64,000 bases of DNA from Christensenellaceae bacterium (GTDB lineage Bacteria > Bacillota > Clostridia > Christensenellales > UBA1750): assembly GCA_031280685.1 (NCBI GenBank), contig JAITGM010000022.1, forward strand, positions 1 through 64,000, given 5' to 3'. The stretch's first letter is position 1. Every line of letters begins with the position of its first letter. The translations under genes and the position numbers were made by a program. The notes under the pieces are model-generated. The model searched no databases, had not been told where the DNA came from, and saw nothing but the letters and a program-made list of their open reading frames with translations. Positions 26,293 to 35,725 of this stretch are shown one piece after another.

Positions 26293-27995
26293 TCAATACG
26301 ACCAAAAAAGCACTTTCCCTGCTGCTGGCGCTGGCGCTCCTGGCCATACTGGCCGGCTGCGCCACGCCCAGCGCCACGCCCGCATCCTCGGCCCCGGCCG
26401 CAAGCGCGGGCGAAACCGCCACGGCCGAACCCGAATCCTCCGCGCCGTCCGAAGGCGGCCAGACGCGCCCGAACATCGTGCACCTTGCCCTCGAGGGCGA
26501 GGCCGCCACGCTCGACACCCTGAAGGCGGAAGACACCATCGCCCTGACCGTGAGCGGCGCGCTGAACGTGGGCCTGTATATCCGCGACGCGGATGGCGTA
26601 GCCCGCCTTGCGCTGGCCGAGAGCGTGGATAAGAGCGAAGATAACCTCGTTTTCACCTACCACCTAAAGGACGCGGTTTGGTCAAACGGCGAGGCCATCA
26701 CCGCCCACGACTTCGTCTTTTCCTGGCGCGAGCTGGCGGATCCGGCAAACGCCCTGCAATACTCCATCCTGCTGCGCACGGCGGCCGTGCTCAACGCCAA
26801 CCAGGTCATCGACGGCGAGCTGCCCAAGGAAGAGCTCGGCATCAGCGCCCTGGACGATAAAACCCTGGAAGTGCGCTTTGAAAGGCCGATTCCTTACGTA
26901 GAAACCGTGCTTTCGATGGGCAGCTTCTTCCCCGTGAACGAAGCCTTTTACAAGGCGCAGGGCGACAGCTACGGCACCTCGCCCGAAACCACGCTTTCAA
27001 ACGGCGCCTTCCTGCTCAAGAGCTACCAGCCCTCTGCCACCTTCATCGAAATGACCAAAAACCCGGATTACGTCTTCGCAGAGCGCATCAGCGTGGACGG
27101 GCTGACCTACCAGGTCGTCAAAGATAGCCAGCAGGCCGTTTTGGCCTATGAAAACGGCGATATCGATGTGGTGGTTCTGGGCGGCGAGCAGGCCGAGCTT
27201 TATAGCGACGCCCCTGAGTTCACCCCGGTTTTGACCGGCGCGCTCTGGTTTCTGAGCCCGAACGTCGCGGTTCCCGGGCTCGATAATCTCAACCTGCGCA
27301 AGGCGCTCGCCCTCTCGTTCGATAAGGAGGCGCTGGTCAAGACCGTCCTGAAGGACGGCTCCATCCCGGCCGACTATGTCGTGACCAGGCTCACCCACGT
27401 CACCGCGGACGGAGCGGACTTCCGCGACCTAACGCAGCCCATTTTGCAGGCCGACAAGGCGCTGGCCAAGGAATTTTGGCAAAAGGCCCAGGAGGAGCTT
27501 GGCCTGAGCGAGGTTAGCTTCACCCTGCTGGTGGAAGATAACGAAGCCACCATAAACGCCTCGCAATACCTGCAGGCGCAGATTCAAGAGAACCTGCCCG
27601 GCGTGACCATCACCATCGAGCAGATGCCCAAAAAGAACCGCGTCGAGCGGATGGCGGCGCAGGACTATGAGCTGGCGCTGACCCGCTGGGGCCCCGACTA
27701 TTCCGACGCCACGACCTTCCTGGACCTCTTCCTGACCGGCAGCACCTATAACTACGGCGGCTGGTCAAACGCGGAATACGACGGCCTGGTCAAGGCAGCC
27801 TCGGCAGAGCTGGTGAACGACATCCCGGCGCGCCTGAAAGCCTTGCAGGATGCCGAGCAGATCATCGGCGCGGAGGCAGCAATCTTCCCCGTTTACCAGA
27901 AGGCCAATGCCTACCTCATCAAGCCCTACGTGAAGGGCATCGAGTTCACGACCACCGGCGCGCTGATCTCGCGCTATGCCGTGATCGAGCAATAA
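26289..27995 (+). CDS. oppA: Oligopeptide-binding lipoprotein OppA
   Basis: Extracellular solute-binding protein family 5, 568 residues. The signal (INTTKK, then a Leu/Ala core) ends in lipobox LAGC with Cys24, followed by a Thr/Ala/Ser-rich linker of about 40 residues. The mature domain shows FTYHLKDAVWSNGEAITAHDFVFSW, the hallmark stretch of OppA proteins, and NGAFLLKSY and LTRWGPDYSDATTFLD, which line the peptide pocket. The start at 26289 sits nine bases after AGGAGG; the track's longer ORF begins before any ribosome site. It heads the second peptide cassette and is separated from oppB by a stable hairpin. Confidence 0.93.
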   Translation: MINTTKKALSLLLALALLAILAGCATPSATPASSAPAASAGETATAEPESSAPSEGGQTRPNIVHLALEGEAATLDTLKAEDTIALTVSGALNVGLYIRDADGVARLALAESVDKSEDNLVFTYHLKDAVWSNGEAITAHDFVFSWRELADPANALQYSILLRTAAVLNANQVIDGELPKEELGISALDDKTLEVRFERPIPYVETVLSMGSFFPVNEAFYKAQGDSYGTSPETTLSNGAFLLKSYQPSATFIEMTKNPDYVFAERISVDGLTYQVVKDSQQAVLAYENGDIDVVVLGGEQAELYSDAPEFTPVLTGALWFLSPNVAVPGLDNLNLRKALALSFDKEALVKTVLKDGSIPADYVVTRLTHVTADGADFRDLTQPILQADKALAKEFWQKAQEELGLSEVSFTLLVEDNEATINASQYLQAQIQENLPGVTITIEQMPKKNRVERMAAQDYELALTRWGPDYSDATTFLDLFLTGSTYNYGGWSNAEYDGLVKAASAELVNDIPARLKALQDAEQIIGAEAAIFPVYQKANAYLIKPYVKGIEFTTTGALISRYAVIEQ

Positions 27996-28017
27996 CCCAA
28001 ACGCAAAGCGCTTCGCC

Positions 28018-28050
28018 GGGGAGAAAGGGGCCAAAGGCCTTTTTCTCCCC
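28018..28050 (+). promoter_or_regulatory. Intercistronic hairpin after oppA
   Basis: GGGGAGAAAGGGGCC pairs with GGCCTTTTTCTCCCC (two G-T pairs) around AAA. No T-run follows, so it is more likely an mRNA-stabilising or partial-termination element that keeps oppA expressed above the permeases. Confidence 0.55.
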
Positions 28051-28087
28051 GCGGCATAAAAAAGACTGAAAAAGGAGGGCTGAAGGC

Positions 28088-29029
28088 ATGGCGGCCTACA
28101 TCTTTAAGCGGGCCTTGATCGCGGTGCTGACGCTCTTGCTCATCGTGTTGATCCTCTTCGTGCTGATGGCCTTTCTGCCAGGCTCCCCATTCAACGACGA
28201 GCGGCTCACCGTTGAGCAAATCGCCACGCTTCGGGCAAAATACGGGCTGGATCAACCCCTTTTGGCGCAGTTTTGGAGCTTCGTCAAAAACACCTTCAGC
28301 GGTGATTTCGGCGTTTCCTACGCGATTCAAAAAAACGTGCCCATCTCGAGCCTTTTAAGCGGCAGGCTGCCGGTTTCCATGCGCATCGGCGGCCAGGCCA
28401 TCCTGCTGGGCAGCCTTTTGGGGCTGGTTCTGGGCGTTATCGCGGCGCTGAAGCACAACACCGTTTGGGATACTTTCTGCACGGTGCTCTCGGTTGTGGG
28501 GGTGAGCATTCCCTCGTATGTGTTCGCGCTTGGGCTTTCGTATCTCTTCGGCTTCAAGCTCAAGTGGTTCCCCATCCTCTATCAGTCCGCCCTGCCCTTT
28601 CACTCCTCGGTGCTGGCGACGGTGGCCCTGAGCCTCTTTACCATGGCCTCCATCGCGCGCTTTACCCGCACCGAGCTTTTAGAGGTCCTAAGCTCGGACT
28701 ATATCCTCTTCGCGCAGAGCCGCGGCATCGACGGCTTCCGCCTCATCGCCCGCCATGCGCTGCGCAACGCGCTCATCCCCGTCATCACGGTGCTCGCTCC
28801 CCTCGTCGTGGGGCTGATGACCGGCAGCCTGGTGGTCGAGCGCATCTTCTCGGTGCCCGGGGTCGGCCAGCTCTTGGTCGAGGGCATTCAGGCCAACGAT
28901 TATTCGGTGGTCACGGCGCTTTCCTTCGTCTATAGCCTGATCTACATCGCCATCATGCTGGGCGTAGACATCCTCTATGGCGTCATCGATCCAAGGATCC
29001 GCCTGGCGAAGGGGGAGGTGCAGCCATGA
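28088..29029 (+). CDS. oppB: Oligopeptide ABC transporter permease OppB
   Basis: Membrane subunit of 313 residues with the typical FLPGSPFNDERLT after TM1, GLDQPLLAQFWSF and an EAA loop near DYILFAQSRGIDG. The number and spacing of the helices match OppB. AGGAGGG precedes the ATG. Its stop overlaps the oppC start (ATGA), so the two permeases are translationally coupled and are expected to form the channel as a heterodimer. Confidence 0.93.
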   Translation: MAAYIFKRALIAVLTLLLIVLILFVLMAFLPGSPFNDERLTVEQIATLRAKYGLDQPLLAQFWSFVKNTFSGDFGVSYAIQKNVPISSLLSGRLPVSMRIGGQAILLGSLLGLVLGVIAALKHNTVWDTFCTVLSVVGVSIPSYVFALGLSYLFGFKLKWFPILYQSALPFHSSVLATVALSLFTMASIARFTRTELLEVLSSDYILFAQSRGIDGFRLIARHALRNALIPVITVLAPLVVGLMTGSLVVERIFSVPGVGQLLVEGIQANDYSVVTALSFVYSLIYIAIMLGVDILYGVIDPRIRLAKGEVQP

Positions 29030-30117
29030 CGATGCAAGCCGAAAAAAAGGCCGAAAATTCGGCCGCCGAAGCGCTCGCGGCTGAGGAATTCGCGTTTGAC
29101 GAGCACGATTTCGAGTTCGCCGCGCAGGGCGTGGCCGCGGTTCGCGCGGCGGAGCCGGTTCTGCCCGTTTCCTTCACCAAGGAGGCGCTCCTGCGCCTGG
29201 CGAAGAACCGGGGCGCGCTCTGCTCGCTCTTCTTCATCCTCCTCATCGTGCTGCTGGCCCTCGTCGGCCCGCTCGTCAGCGGCTACGGCTACAGCCAGCA
29301 GCTCACCGGGCACGACAACATGGCCCCGCGCATCCAGGGGCTTGAGAAGCTGGGTATTTTTAATGGCAGCGAGGCCGTGCCGATGGCGACCGGCGTGAAG
29401 ATCGTCAACAAATACGAAAAGCTCCAAGGCGGCGAGAAGGTCTACCACTGGTTCGGCACCGACGTGCTCGGCCGCGACCTCTTCACCAGAACCTGGGAGG
29501 GCACCAGGATCTCGCTGTTCATCGCGCTGGTCGCCGTGCTGATCGATATGCTCTTTGGCATGAGCTACGGGCTGATCTCGGGCTATTTCGGCGGCAAGGT
29601 CGATCTGGTCATGCAGCGCATCGTAGAGGTTCTGCACGGCATCCCCAACCTCATCATCATCACCCTGCTCATCATCGTCCTAAAGCCCGGCCTGCCCACC
29701 ATCATCCTGGCGCTGATGCTCACTGGCTGGATCGGCATGAGCCGCGTCGCAAGGGCGCAGATGCTCAAGCTCAAGGAGCAGGAATTCGTGCTGGCGGCGC
29801 GCACCCTGGGCGCCAGGCCCTTCTTCCTCATTTCCAAGGAGGTACTGCCCAACATCATCGGCCAGCTGCTGGTCATGTCGATGTTCTCGATCCCCAGCGC
29901 GATCTTTTCAGAGGCCTTTCTGGCCTTCATCGGCATCGGCATCCCCGTGCCGATGGCTTCGCTCGGCACCATCATTTCAGACTCGTTCAAGTCCCTCACC
30001 GCCCACCCCTACATGATGGCCTTTCCCGTGGTGGTGCTGGGGCTTTTGATGCTGAGCTTCAATCTTCTGGCGGACGGGCTTCGCGACGCGCTCGACCCCA
30101 GGATGAAGGATAGGTGA
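29026..30117 (+). CDS. oppC: Oligopeptide ABC transporter permease OppC
   Basis: Membrane subunit of 363 residues, about 55 longer than usual. The extra part is an Ala/Glu-rich, acidic N-terminal stretch of some 45 residues before FTKEALLRLAKNRGALCS, as seen in Firmicutes OppC proteins. The conserved periplasmic motif is YHWFGTDVLGRDLFTR and the EAA loop is FVLAARTLGARPFF. It overlaps oppB by four bases and oppD by four if the GTG at 30114 is used. Confidence 0.93.
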   Translation: MTMQAEKKAENSAAEALAAEEFAFDEHDFEFAAQGVAAVRAAEPVLPVSFTKEALLRLAKNRGALCSLFFILLIVLLALVGPLVSGYGYSQQLTGHDNMAPRIQGLEKLGIFNGSEAVPMATGVKIVNKYEKLQGGEKVYHWFGTDVLGRDLFTRTWEGTRISLFIALVAVLIDMLFGMSYGLISGYFGGKVDLVMQRIVEVLHGIPNLIIITLLIIVLKPGLPTIILALMLTGWIGMSRVARAQMLKLKEQEFVLAARTLGARPFFLISKEVLPNIIGQLLVMSMFSIPSAIFSEAFLAFIGIGIPVPMASLGTIISDSFKSLTAHPYMMAFPVVVLGLLMLSFNLLADGLRDALDPRMKDR

Positions 30118-31214
30118 GCGGAATGAGCGATCAAAAACGAGCGGATTCTGCGCAAAACGAGCTGTTTTTGGCCGAAAATGCGCTGCTTTCGGTGCGGAAC
30201 CTCACGGTGCGGTTCAAGACTGGCTACGGCGTGGTGGGCGCCGTGCGCGGCGTGGATTTTGACCTGAAAAAGGGTAAAACCCTGGCCATCGTGGGCGAGA
30301 GCGGCAGCGGCAAGTCGGTGACGGTGAAGGCGCTGGCCGGCCTGCTGGGCGAGAACGCCGCAATCGAATCCGGCAGCGCGGTTCTGCGCGGCCCAAATGG
30401 CGAAAAAACCGATCTTTTTTCGCTAAAACGCCGCGAAATGCGCCGCCAGATCAACGGCAGGCGCATCGCCATGGTGTTTCAGGATCCGATGACCTCACTC
30501 GACCCCACGATGCCCATCGGCAAGCAATTGATGGAAGGCCTGCGCGACCATCTTCACTTGGGGCGCGAAAAGGCGACGGAAGAAGCCGTCCGCCTGCTCA
30601 AGCTGGTCGAGATTCCGGAGGCGGAAAGCCGCATGCGCAGCTACCCGCACCAGCTCTCGGGCGGGATGCGGCAAAGGGTGGTCATCGCGATGGCGCTTTC
30701 GTGCAACCCGGAAATCCTCATCTGCGACGAGCCGACCACGGCGCTTGACGTGACGATTCAGTCGCGCATTCTTGAATTGATTCAGGATCTGCAGCGAAAG
30801 CTCGGCCTTTCGGTGATCTACATCACCCACGACCTGGGCGTCGTAGCCAAGGTGGCCGACGAAATCGCCGTAATGTATGCCGGGCGCATCGTGGAAAGGG
30901 GCCTTGCGGACGAGATCTTTTACGATCCGCGCCACCCCTATACCTGGGGCCTGCTCCTGGCCATGCCGGATGTGGAGATGGACTCGGGCGAGCTGTACAC
31001 CATCCCCGGCAACCCGCCCAATATGGTGGGGCAAACCGTGGGCGAACCCTTCGCCCCGCGCAACGAATACGCCCTGAACATCGACTTTAGGCGCGAAGCG
31101 CCGATGTTTAAGCTGAGCGAAACGCATTACGCCGCGACCTGGCTCCTGCACGAAAAAGCGCCCGAAGTCGCGCGGCCGGCGCGCTTTGGCAGGCCGCCAA
31201 AACGCCTTAATTAA
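30114..31214 (+). CDS. oppD: Oligopeptide ABC transporter ATPase OppD
   Basis: ATPase of 366 residues. Walker A is GESGSGKSV, the signature is LSGGMRQR, Walker B is ILICDEPT and the switch His is in YITHDLGVV. Its C-terminal extension reads GEPFAPRNEYALNIDF and FKLSETHYAATWLLHEKAPEV, the Firmicutes OppD/AmiE form, in which the cysteine cluster of DppD-type subunits is absent. The first cassette's DppD has that cluster, so the two systems come from distinct subfamilies. The start may be GTG 30114 (overlapping the oppC stop) or ATG 30123; AGGTGAG favours the latter. Confidence 0.92.
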   Translation: MSGMSDQKRADSAQNELFLAENALLSVRNLTVRFKTGYGVVGAVRGVDFDLKKGKTLAIVGESGSGKSVTVKALAGLLGENAAIESGSAVLRGPNGEKTDLFSLKRREMRRQINGRRIAMVFQDPMTSLDPTMPIGKQLMEGLRDHLHLGREKATEEAVRLLKLVEIPEAESRMRSYPHQLSGGMRQRVVIAMALSCNPEILICDEPTTALDVTIQSRILELIQDLQRKLGLSVIYITHDLGVVAKVADEIAVMYAGRIVERGLADEIFYDPRHPYTWGLLLAMPDVEMDSGELYTIPGNPPNMVGQTVGEPFAPRNEYALNIDFRREAPMFKLSETHYAATWLLHEKAPEVARPARFGRPPKRLN

Positions 31215-31227
31215 GGAGGGAAAGCGG

Positions 31228-32181
31228 ATGGAGCCCTTACTGGAAGTAAAGGACTTGAAGCAGCATTTTAGGCCGAGCAAGAAGCTGACCGTCAAGGCGG
31301 TGGATGGGGTGAGCTTTTCGATTGAACGCGGGCAGACCTACGGGCTGGTGGGCGAAAGCGGCAGCGGCAAATCCACCATCGGGCGCTCGCTGATCCGCCT
31401 TTATACGCCCACGGCGGGGCGGATTCGCTTCAACGGCAAGGAAATCGCGGGCAGGCTCGACGGCGAAACCAGCAAGATGCTCCGCCTGAAAATGCAGATG
31501 ATCTTTCAGGACCCTTCGGCCTCGCTGAACCCACGCCGCAAGGTGCTCGACCTCATCGCCGAGGGCCTGGACATCAATCGGCTTTGCAGCAGCGCGGCCG
31601 AGCGCAAAGAAAGGGTCTTTTCGCTGCTTGAGCGGGTCGGCCTGAGCCCCGAGCACGCCCTGCGCTTCCCGCACCAATTTTCGGGTGGGCAAAAGCAGCG
31701 CGTGGGCATCGCGCGGGCGCTGATCATGAACCCCGACCTCATCATCGCGGACGAGGCGATCTCCGCGCTCGACGTTTCGGTGCAGGCGCAGGTGGTGAAC
31801 CTCATGAAGGCCATCCAGCGCGAAACCGGGATCGCGCTCCTGTTCATCTCGCACGACCTTTCCATGGTCAAATACATCTCGGATCAAATCGGCGTGCTGC
31901 ACCGGGGCAAGCTCGTGGAATACGGCCCGACCGAGGCGATTTTTCAAAACCCCGTGCATCCCTATACCCGGTCGCTGCTCAGCGCCATCCCCAGGCCCGA
32001 CCCAAGGCTGGAGCGCATCCGCAAAACCCTGCGCTACGACCCCCGCGCGGAAGGGATTGACTACGGTGAGGGCGAATACCATGGGGCCGGGGAAGGGCAC
32101 TTCGTTCTGGCCACGGACGATGCGTTCAGGCGCTGGGGCGAGAACCCCTGGAATCAAGGCTTGGAGGCGAACTTCATATGA
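31228..32181 (+). CDS. oppF: Oligopeptide ABC transporter ATPase OppF
   Basis: ATPase of 317 residues. Walker A is GESGSGKST, the signature is FSGGQKQR, Walker B is LIIADEAIS and the switch region is FISHDLSMV. The tail (YDPRAEGIDYGEGEY and GHFVLATDDAFRRW) is typical of Firmicutes OppF. The start is ATG 31228, seven bases after AAGGAGGG, 14 codons into the track ORF. Its stop overlaps the start of the M24 peptidase gene (ATGA), which ties peptide import to intracellular hydrolysis. Confidence 0.92.
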   Translation: MEPLLEVKDLKQHFRPSKKLTVKAVDGVSFSIERGQTYGLVGESGSGKSTIGRSLIRLYTPTAGRIRFNGKEIAGRLDGETSKMLRLKMQMIFQDPSASLNPRRKVLDLIAEGLDINRLCSSAAERKERVFSLLERVGLSPEHALRFPHQFSGGQKQRVGIARALIMNPDLIIADEAISALDVSVQAQVVNLMKAIQRETGIALLFISHDLSMVKYISDQIGVLHRGKLVEYGPTEAIFQNPVHPYTRSLLSAIPRPDPRLERIRKTLRYDPRAEGIDYGEGEYHGAGEGHFVLATDDAFRRWGENPWNQGLEANFI

Positions 32182-33284
32182 GCTGGGCCATTTTTGAAAG
32201 CCGCATCCGTCGCACGCAGGCGGAAATGCAGGGGCTTGGAATCGACCTCTTCGTGGCGGGCGCGTCCTCGAACCTCTTCTATTTGACGGGCTACCCCCCG
32301 CGCGGGGACGAGCGGCTGCTCGCCCTCGTGCTGCCAAGGGAGGGGGAGCCCTTTTTCATCGCCAACCTGCTCTATCGCCTGCAGGTCGAGCGCCTGCCCG
32401 TGAAGGAGCAGCTCTATTGGGCGGATGGCCAAGACCCTTATGGCCTGCTCAAATCCGCGGTCGAAGCGCGCGGATTCAAGACTGGCAAGGTCGCACTGGA
32501 AGCTTCGCTGCCCGCGCGCTTCGCGCTGGCGATTCAACAAGCCCTGAAGGGTTCGAGCTTCCTCCTGGGCGACGCCTTGACCGAAAACCAGCGCCTGATC
32601 AAGGATGAAAGCGAGCTTTCGGCCATCCGCAGGGCGAGCGCCGGGGCGGACGAAGCCCTCCGCGCCGTCTTAAAACGCGGACGGGCATGGATCGGCGAGA
32701 CCGAGAGGGCGTTTTCAGACGCGCTGACCGCCGAAATGCGCGCGCTGGGCCTTGAAGCCTACGGCGCGCTGATCGCCGTGGGCGCGGGCGCGGCGGAACC
32801 GCACCACCGCACGGGCGAAACCAAAATCGAGGATGGAAGCTGCCTTCTGGCCGACTTTGGCGGCCGGGTGGAAGGCTATTGCAGCGACATCACGCGCACG
32901 GTGCACTTTGGCAAGCCCTGCCCCGAATTTGAAAGGGTCTACGGCATCGTTTTGGAGGCGCATCTGCGCGCCGAGGCGGCCGCCAGGCCCGGCGGCATCC
33001 TGGGCGAGGTGGACGACGCCGCGCGGGAGTACATCGCAGGCCAGGGCTATGGCGAAGCCTTCACGCACCGGCTAGGCCACGGCATCGGCCTGGACGTGCA
33101 CGAGGGCCCCTCGGCGGTGCGCGGCGAAAAAACCGTCATTCGCCCTGGCATGGTGTTTTCGAACGAGCCCGGCATCTATTTGCCCGGGCGTTTTGGCGTG
33201 CGGATAGAGAACCTGCTGGCGATCGGCCAAAGCGGTGCCGAGGCGCTGAACCGCTTCCCCCGGGAGCTGGTCGTGATCGGCTAA
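32178..33284 (+). CDS. M24 family Xaa-Pro peptidase
   Basis: Cytosolic metallopeptidase of 368 residues (prolidase/aminopeptidase P type) that removes residues before proline. An N-terminal creatinase-like domain (about residues 1-130) precedes the pita-bread catalytic domain. All five metal ligands are visible: Asp in LLADFGGR, Asp in CSDITRT, His in HRLGHGIGLD, Glu in SNEPGIY and Glu in VRIENLL. It is coupled to oppF by a four-base overlap, so imported proline-containing peptides are the expected substrates. PepQ or PepP assignment is open. Confidence 0.9.
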   Translation: MSWAIFESRIRRTQAEMQGLGIDLFVAGASSNLFYLTGYPPRGDERLLALVLPREGEPFFIANLLYRLQVERLPVKEQLYWADGQDPYGLLKSAVEARGFKTGKVALEASLPARFALAIQQALKGSSFLLGDALTENQRLIKDESELSAIRRASAGADEALRAVLKRGRAWIGETERAFSDALTAEMRALGLEAYGALIAVGAGAAEPHHRTGETKIEDGSCLLADFGGRVEGYCSDITRTVHFGKPCPEFERVYGIVLEAHLRAEAAARPGGILGEVDDAAREYIAGQGYGEAFTHRLGHGIGLDVHEGPSAVRGEKTVIRPGMVFSNEPGIYLPGRFGVRIENLLAIGQSGAEALNRFPRELVVIG

Positions 33285-33317
33285 AGGCCGGTCTTAAAAT
33301 AACAAGGAGGGCGCAAC

Positions 33318-34757
33318 ATGGGCGAAGAAACGCGGAAAAAGGTGCGCGGCTGGCTGGAAGAAAAAAGGCCGCAGATCGTTCAAAACATCCTCAGGCTGGC
33401 GCGAATCCCAAGCGTCAGCGTTTCGGGCGCACAGCCCGGCCCCTACGGCCAGGCCTGCCGCGACGCGCTGGATGAAGCTCTGAAGCTGGGCGCGGAGCTC
33501 GGTTTCTTCACGCAAAACTACGATTACAGGGTCGGCGCGCTCTGGCTGGGCGAAGGCGAAACCGCGGGCGGCAGCGTCGGCATCTGGGGGCATCTCGACG
33601 TGGTTCCCCCAGGCGGGAACTGGCTGCATACGGAGCCTTTTTCGCCAATTGAAAAGCAGGGTTATCTCATCGGCCGCGGCGTGGGCGACAATAAGGGCCC
33701 CGCAGTCGCCGCGCTCTATGCCGCGCTGGCCATGAAGGAGCTTGGCCTTCGGCCCGCAAAGCCCCTGCGCATCTTCCTTGGCTGCAGCGAAGAAACCGGC
33801 ATGGACGACGTGACGCATTACGTCGCCCATTACGAAGCCCCGGCGCTTTCGCTGGTGGCGGACGGCGCCTTCCCCGTGGGCTTTGCCGAAAAGGGCATCA
33901 TCGAGGTCAATCTGCTGGGCGATGCGCCCCTAAGCGAAAGCGTTTTGGCGCTGAGTGGCGGGCAGGCCAGCAACATCGTGCCGGATCTGGCACAAATCGA
34001 GTTGAAAGCGAACGAGGCGCTCGCCGAAAGGCTCAAAAATGGTCTTCCCGAAGGCCTTGAAGCACAAGTGGGCGAAAACGCCGTCACCATTCGCGCGCAC
34101 GGCGTGGCCAGCCACTCGGCCAGGCCCGAGGCCGGCGTGAACGCCATCCAAAAGCTGCTGCGGGGGCTGTTCTTCGCGGGGATCTTAAGCGATGAGGACG
34201 AAAGCGCGCTGGCCTTTTTGCTCAAGGCGGGCATCGGCACCGGCGGCCATGGCCTTGGCATCGCCTGCGCGGACGAGATCAGCGGCGCGCTGACCGCCGT
34301 GGGCAGCCTTTTGCGCCTTGACGCGCGGCGGCAGCCCATCCTGCACCTCAATATCCGCTACCCGGTCACGGCGAGGCTGGAAGGGCTTTTGGCGGGCATC
34401 GCTAAGGCTTGCGAGCAGGGCGGCTACAAGGCGCAGCTTACGCAGGCGAACAAGCCCAACCACTTCCCCAAGGAAAGCCCTGCGGTGGCTGCGCTGACGA
34501 AGGCCTTTAACGAGGTCGCGGGCGCGCAGGCCGAGCCTTACGCCATGAGCGGCGGCACCTACGCGCGCAAGCTGCCCAACGGGTTGGTCTTTGGCATGGG
34601 CCTGCCCAAGGGCCTGGGGCATGAAAACGACCCCTCTCTCTTCCCGCCCGGGCACGGCGGCGCCCACGCGCCGGACGAAGCCCTTTTCATCGACGACTTG
34701 CTCAAGGGCATGGAAATCTATATTTTGGCGCTCACGGAGTGGTCGGGCGAGATCTAA
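33318..34757 (+). CDS. pepV: PepV-like M20 dipeptidase (Sapep family)
   Basis: Metal-dependent dipeptidase of 479 residues in the M20 PepV/Sapep group. The metal-binding stretch is IWGHLDVVPPGGNW, with the Asp of GRGVGDNKGPAV and the catalytic Glu pair in LGCSEETGMDDV. The lid domain contains HGVASHSARPEAGVNA. The final ligand His lies in the C-terminal FPPGHGGAHAPDEAL. It stands 33 bases after the M24 peptidase with AAGGAGG upstream and completes an import-then-digest operon. The size and motifs fit dipeptidases better than acetyl-ornithine deacetylases. Confidence 0.88.
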   Translation: MGEETRKKVRGWLEEKRPQIVQNILRLARIPSVSVSGAQPGPYGQACRDALDEALKLGAELGFFTQNYDYRVGALWLGEGETAGGSVGIWGHLDVVPPGGNWLHTEPFSPIEKQGYLIGRGVGDNKGPAVAALYAALAMKELGLRPAKPLRIFLGCSEETGMDDVTHYVAHYEAPALSLVADGAFPVGFAEKGIIEVNLLGDAPLSESVLALSGGQASNIVPDLAQIELKANEALAERLKNGLPEGLEAQVGENAVTIRAHGVASHSARPEAGVNAIQKLLRGLFFAGILSDEDESALAFLLKAGIGTGGHGLGIACADEISGALTAVGSLLRLDARRQPILHLNIRYPVTARLEGLLAGIAKACEQGGYKAQLTQANKPNHFPKESPAVAALTKAFNEVAGAQAEPYAMSGGTYARKLPNGLVFGMGLPKGLGHENDPSLFPPGHGGAHAPDEALFIDDLLKGMEIYILALTEWSGEI

Positions 34758-35157
34758 GCCTGGCCGCGCCCCTCCAGGGCTTTGAATGGGGACGCTGCGC
34801 CGTGCGCGCGGACCGGGCGCGCGCACGCGTAGCGTTGCGTAAACGAGGCGGGGAGCGCGCAAAACGGCCTCTTCCCGTCATTGCGAGGGGAACCGAAGCA
34901 AGCCAGCGCGCTTCCTTCCTGAGGAAGCGCGCTTTTCCAGGCAAAGCCCGCTACTTCGGCGCGTCGCCCCCGCGCCTGGCAATGGCGGCGGGAAGCAGTC
35001 CGCGCGAGCGGAGCGAGCGCGCCGCCCGCTATAACCCCTCCTCAAAATGACAGCGGGAAGTCGTCGGTGCGCGAAGGGGATCTCCGCTCCCCACGCGAAA
35101 GTCCGGAGAGCCGCGCAGTGTCGAAGGTTAAAATCCTATAAAACGAATCGGAATAGC
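34758..35157. repeat. Non-coding region with dispersed repeat and terminator
   Basis: No gene is supported in these 400 bases. The element at 34876-34904 (CGTCATTGCGAGGGGAACCG onward) and the palindrome GCGCGAGCGGAGCGAGCGCG near 35000 match, in reverse, parts of the 20266-20565 region. Short ORFs on the track here are artefacts of the GC-rich repeat. Confidence 0.6.
34905..34936 (+). terminator. Terminator of opp-peptidase operon
   Basis: AGCGCGCTTCCT and AGGAAGCGCGCT form a perfect 12-bp stem with a TCCTG loop and a short TTT tail. It sits at the edge of the dispersed repeat. Confidence 0.65.
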
Positions 35158-35186
35158 TTGACGGCTCGGACGGGCCGTGCTATCCT
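35158..35186 (+). promoter_or_regulatory. Promoter of the Rrf2-isc operon
   Basis: TTGACG (35158-35163), a 17-bp spacer and TATCCT (35181-35186). The spacer contains a small inverted repeat (ACGGC/GCCGT), a possible site for autoregulation by the Rrf2 protein encoded next. Confidence 0.65.
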
Positions 35187-35233
35187 AAGGCCGTAAAAAT
35201 CCGATGGTTTCACTCGGCATTGGAGGGGATGAA

Positions 35234-35683
35234 ATGAAGCTTTCCACGAAGGGCCGCTATGGCGTGCGGGCAATGTATGAGCTGGCGCTGGGCTTTGGCA
35301 GCGGGCCGCTCTCGGTCAAGGAGATTGCCGGGCGGCAGGGCGTGCCGGAAGCGTATCTGGAACAGCTCGTTGCCCCTCTGCGGCGCGCGGGGCTGGTGAA
35401 GTCGATTCGAGGAGCGCAGGGCGGCTACGAGCTGGCCAAGCCCCCTGATGAGATCTCGGCTTACGCGATAATCACGGCGCTGGAAGGCCCGACGGCCCCG
35501 GCCAACTGCGTGCTCGACGAAGAGCAGTGCGAAAACAGCATGAATTGCGCAATGCACAGCCTTTGGCAGCGCATTCACGACGGGGTAAACGACGTTTTGC
35601 TCTCAATCACCCTGCAGGATCTGCTTAAAGACGCTTCCCCGGCAGCGCTCTGCGCCGAGGAATCCCAAAAGCTCGGCGTTTAA
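35234..35683 (+). CDS. Rrf2 family (IscR-like) Fe-S regulator
   Basis: Winged-helix regulator of 149 residues. It begins MKLSTKGRYGVRAMYELAL, the signature Rrf2 N-terminus, and has the recognition region VPEAYLEQLVAPLRRAGLVKSIRGAQGGY. Three cysteines in NCVLDEEQCENSMNC (spacing 6 and 5) can hold a [2Fe-2S] cluster. The ATG at 35234 lies six bases after GGAGGGG, ten codons inside the track ORF. As first gene before a cysteine desulfurase and IscU, it most likely senses cluster supply and represses the operon, as in Clostridia and Bacilli. Confidence 0.92.
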   Translation: MKLSTKGRYGVRAMYELALGFGSGPLSVKEIAGRQGVPEAYLEQLVAPLRRAGLVKSIRGAQGGYELAKPPDEISAYAIITALEGPTAPANCVLDEEQCENSMNCAMHSLWQRIHDGVNDVLLSITLQDLLKDASPAALCAEESQKLGV

Positions 35684-35725
35684 GCGGCGCCGCCGCGAGC
35701 CCATCAACAGAGGAGGCAGCAAGCC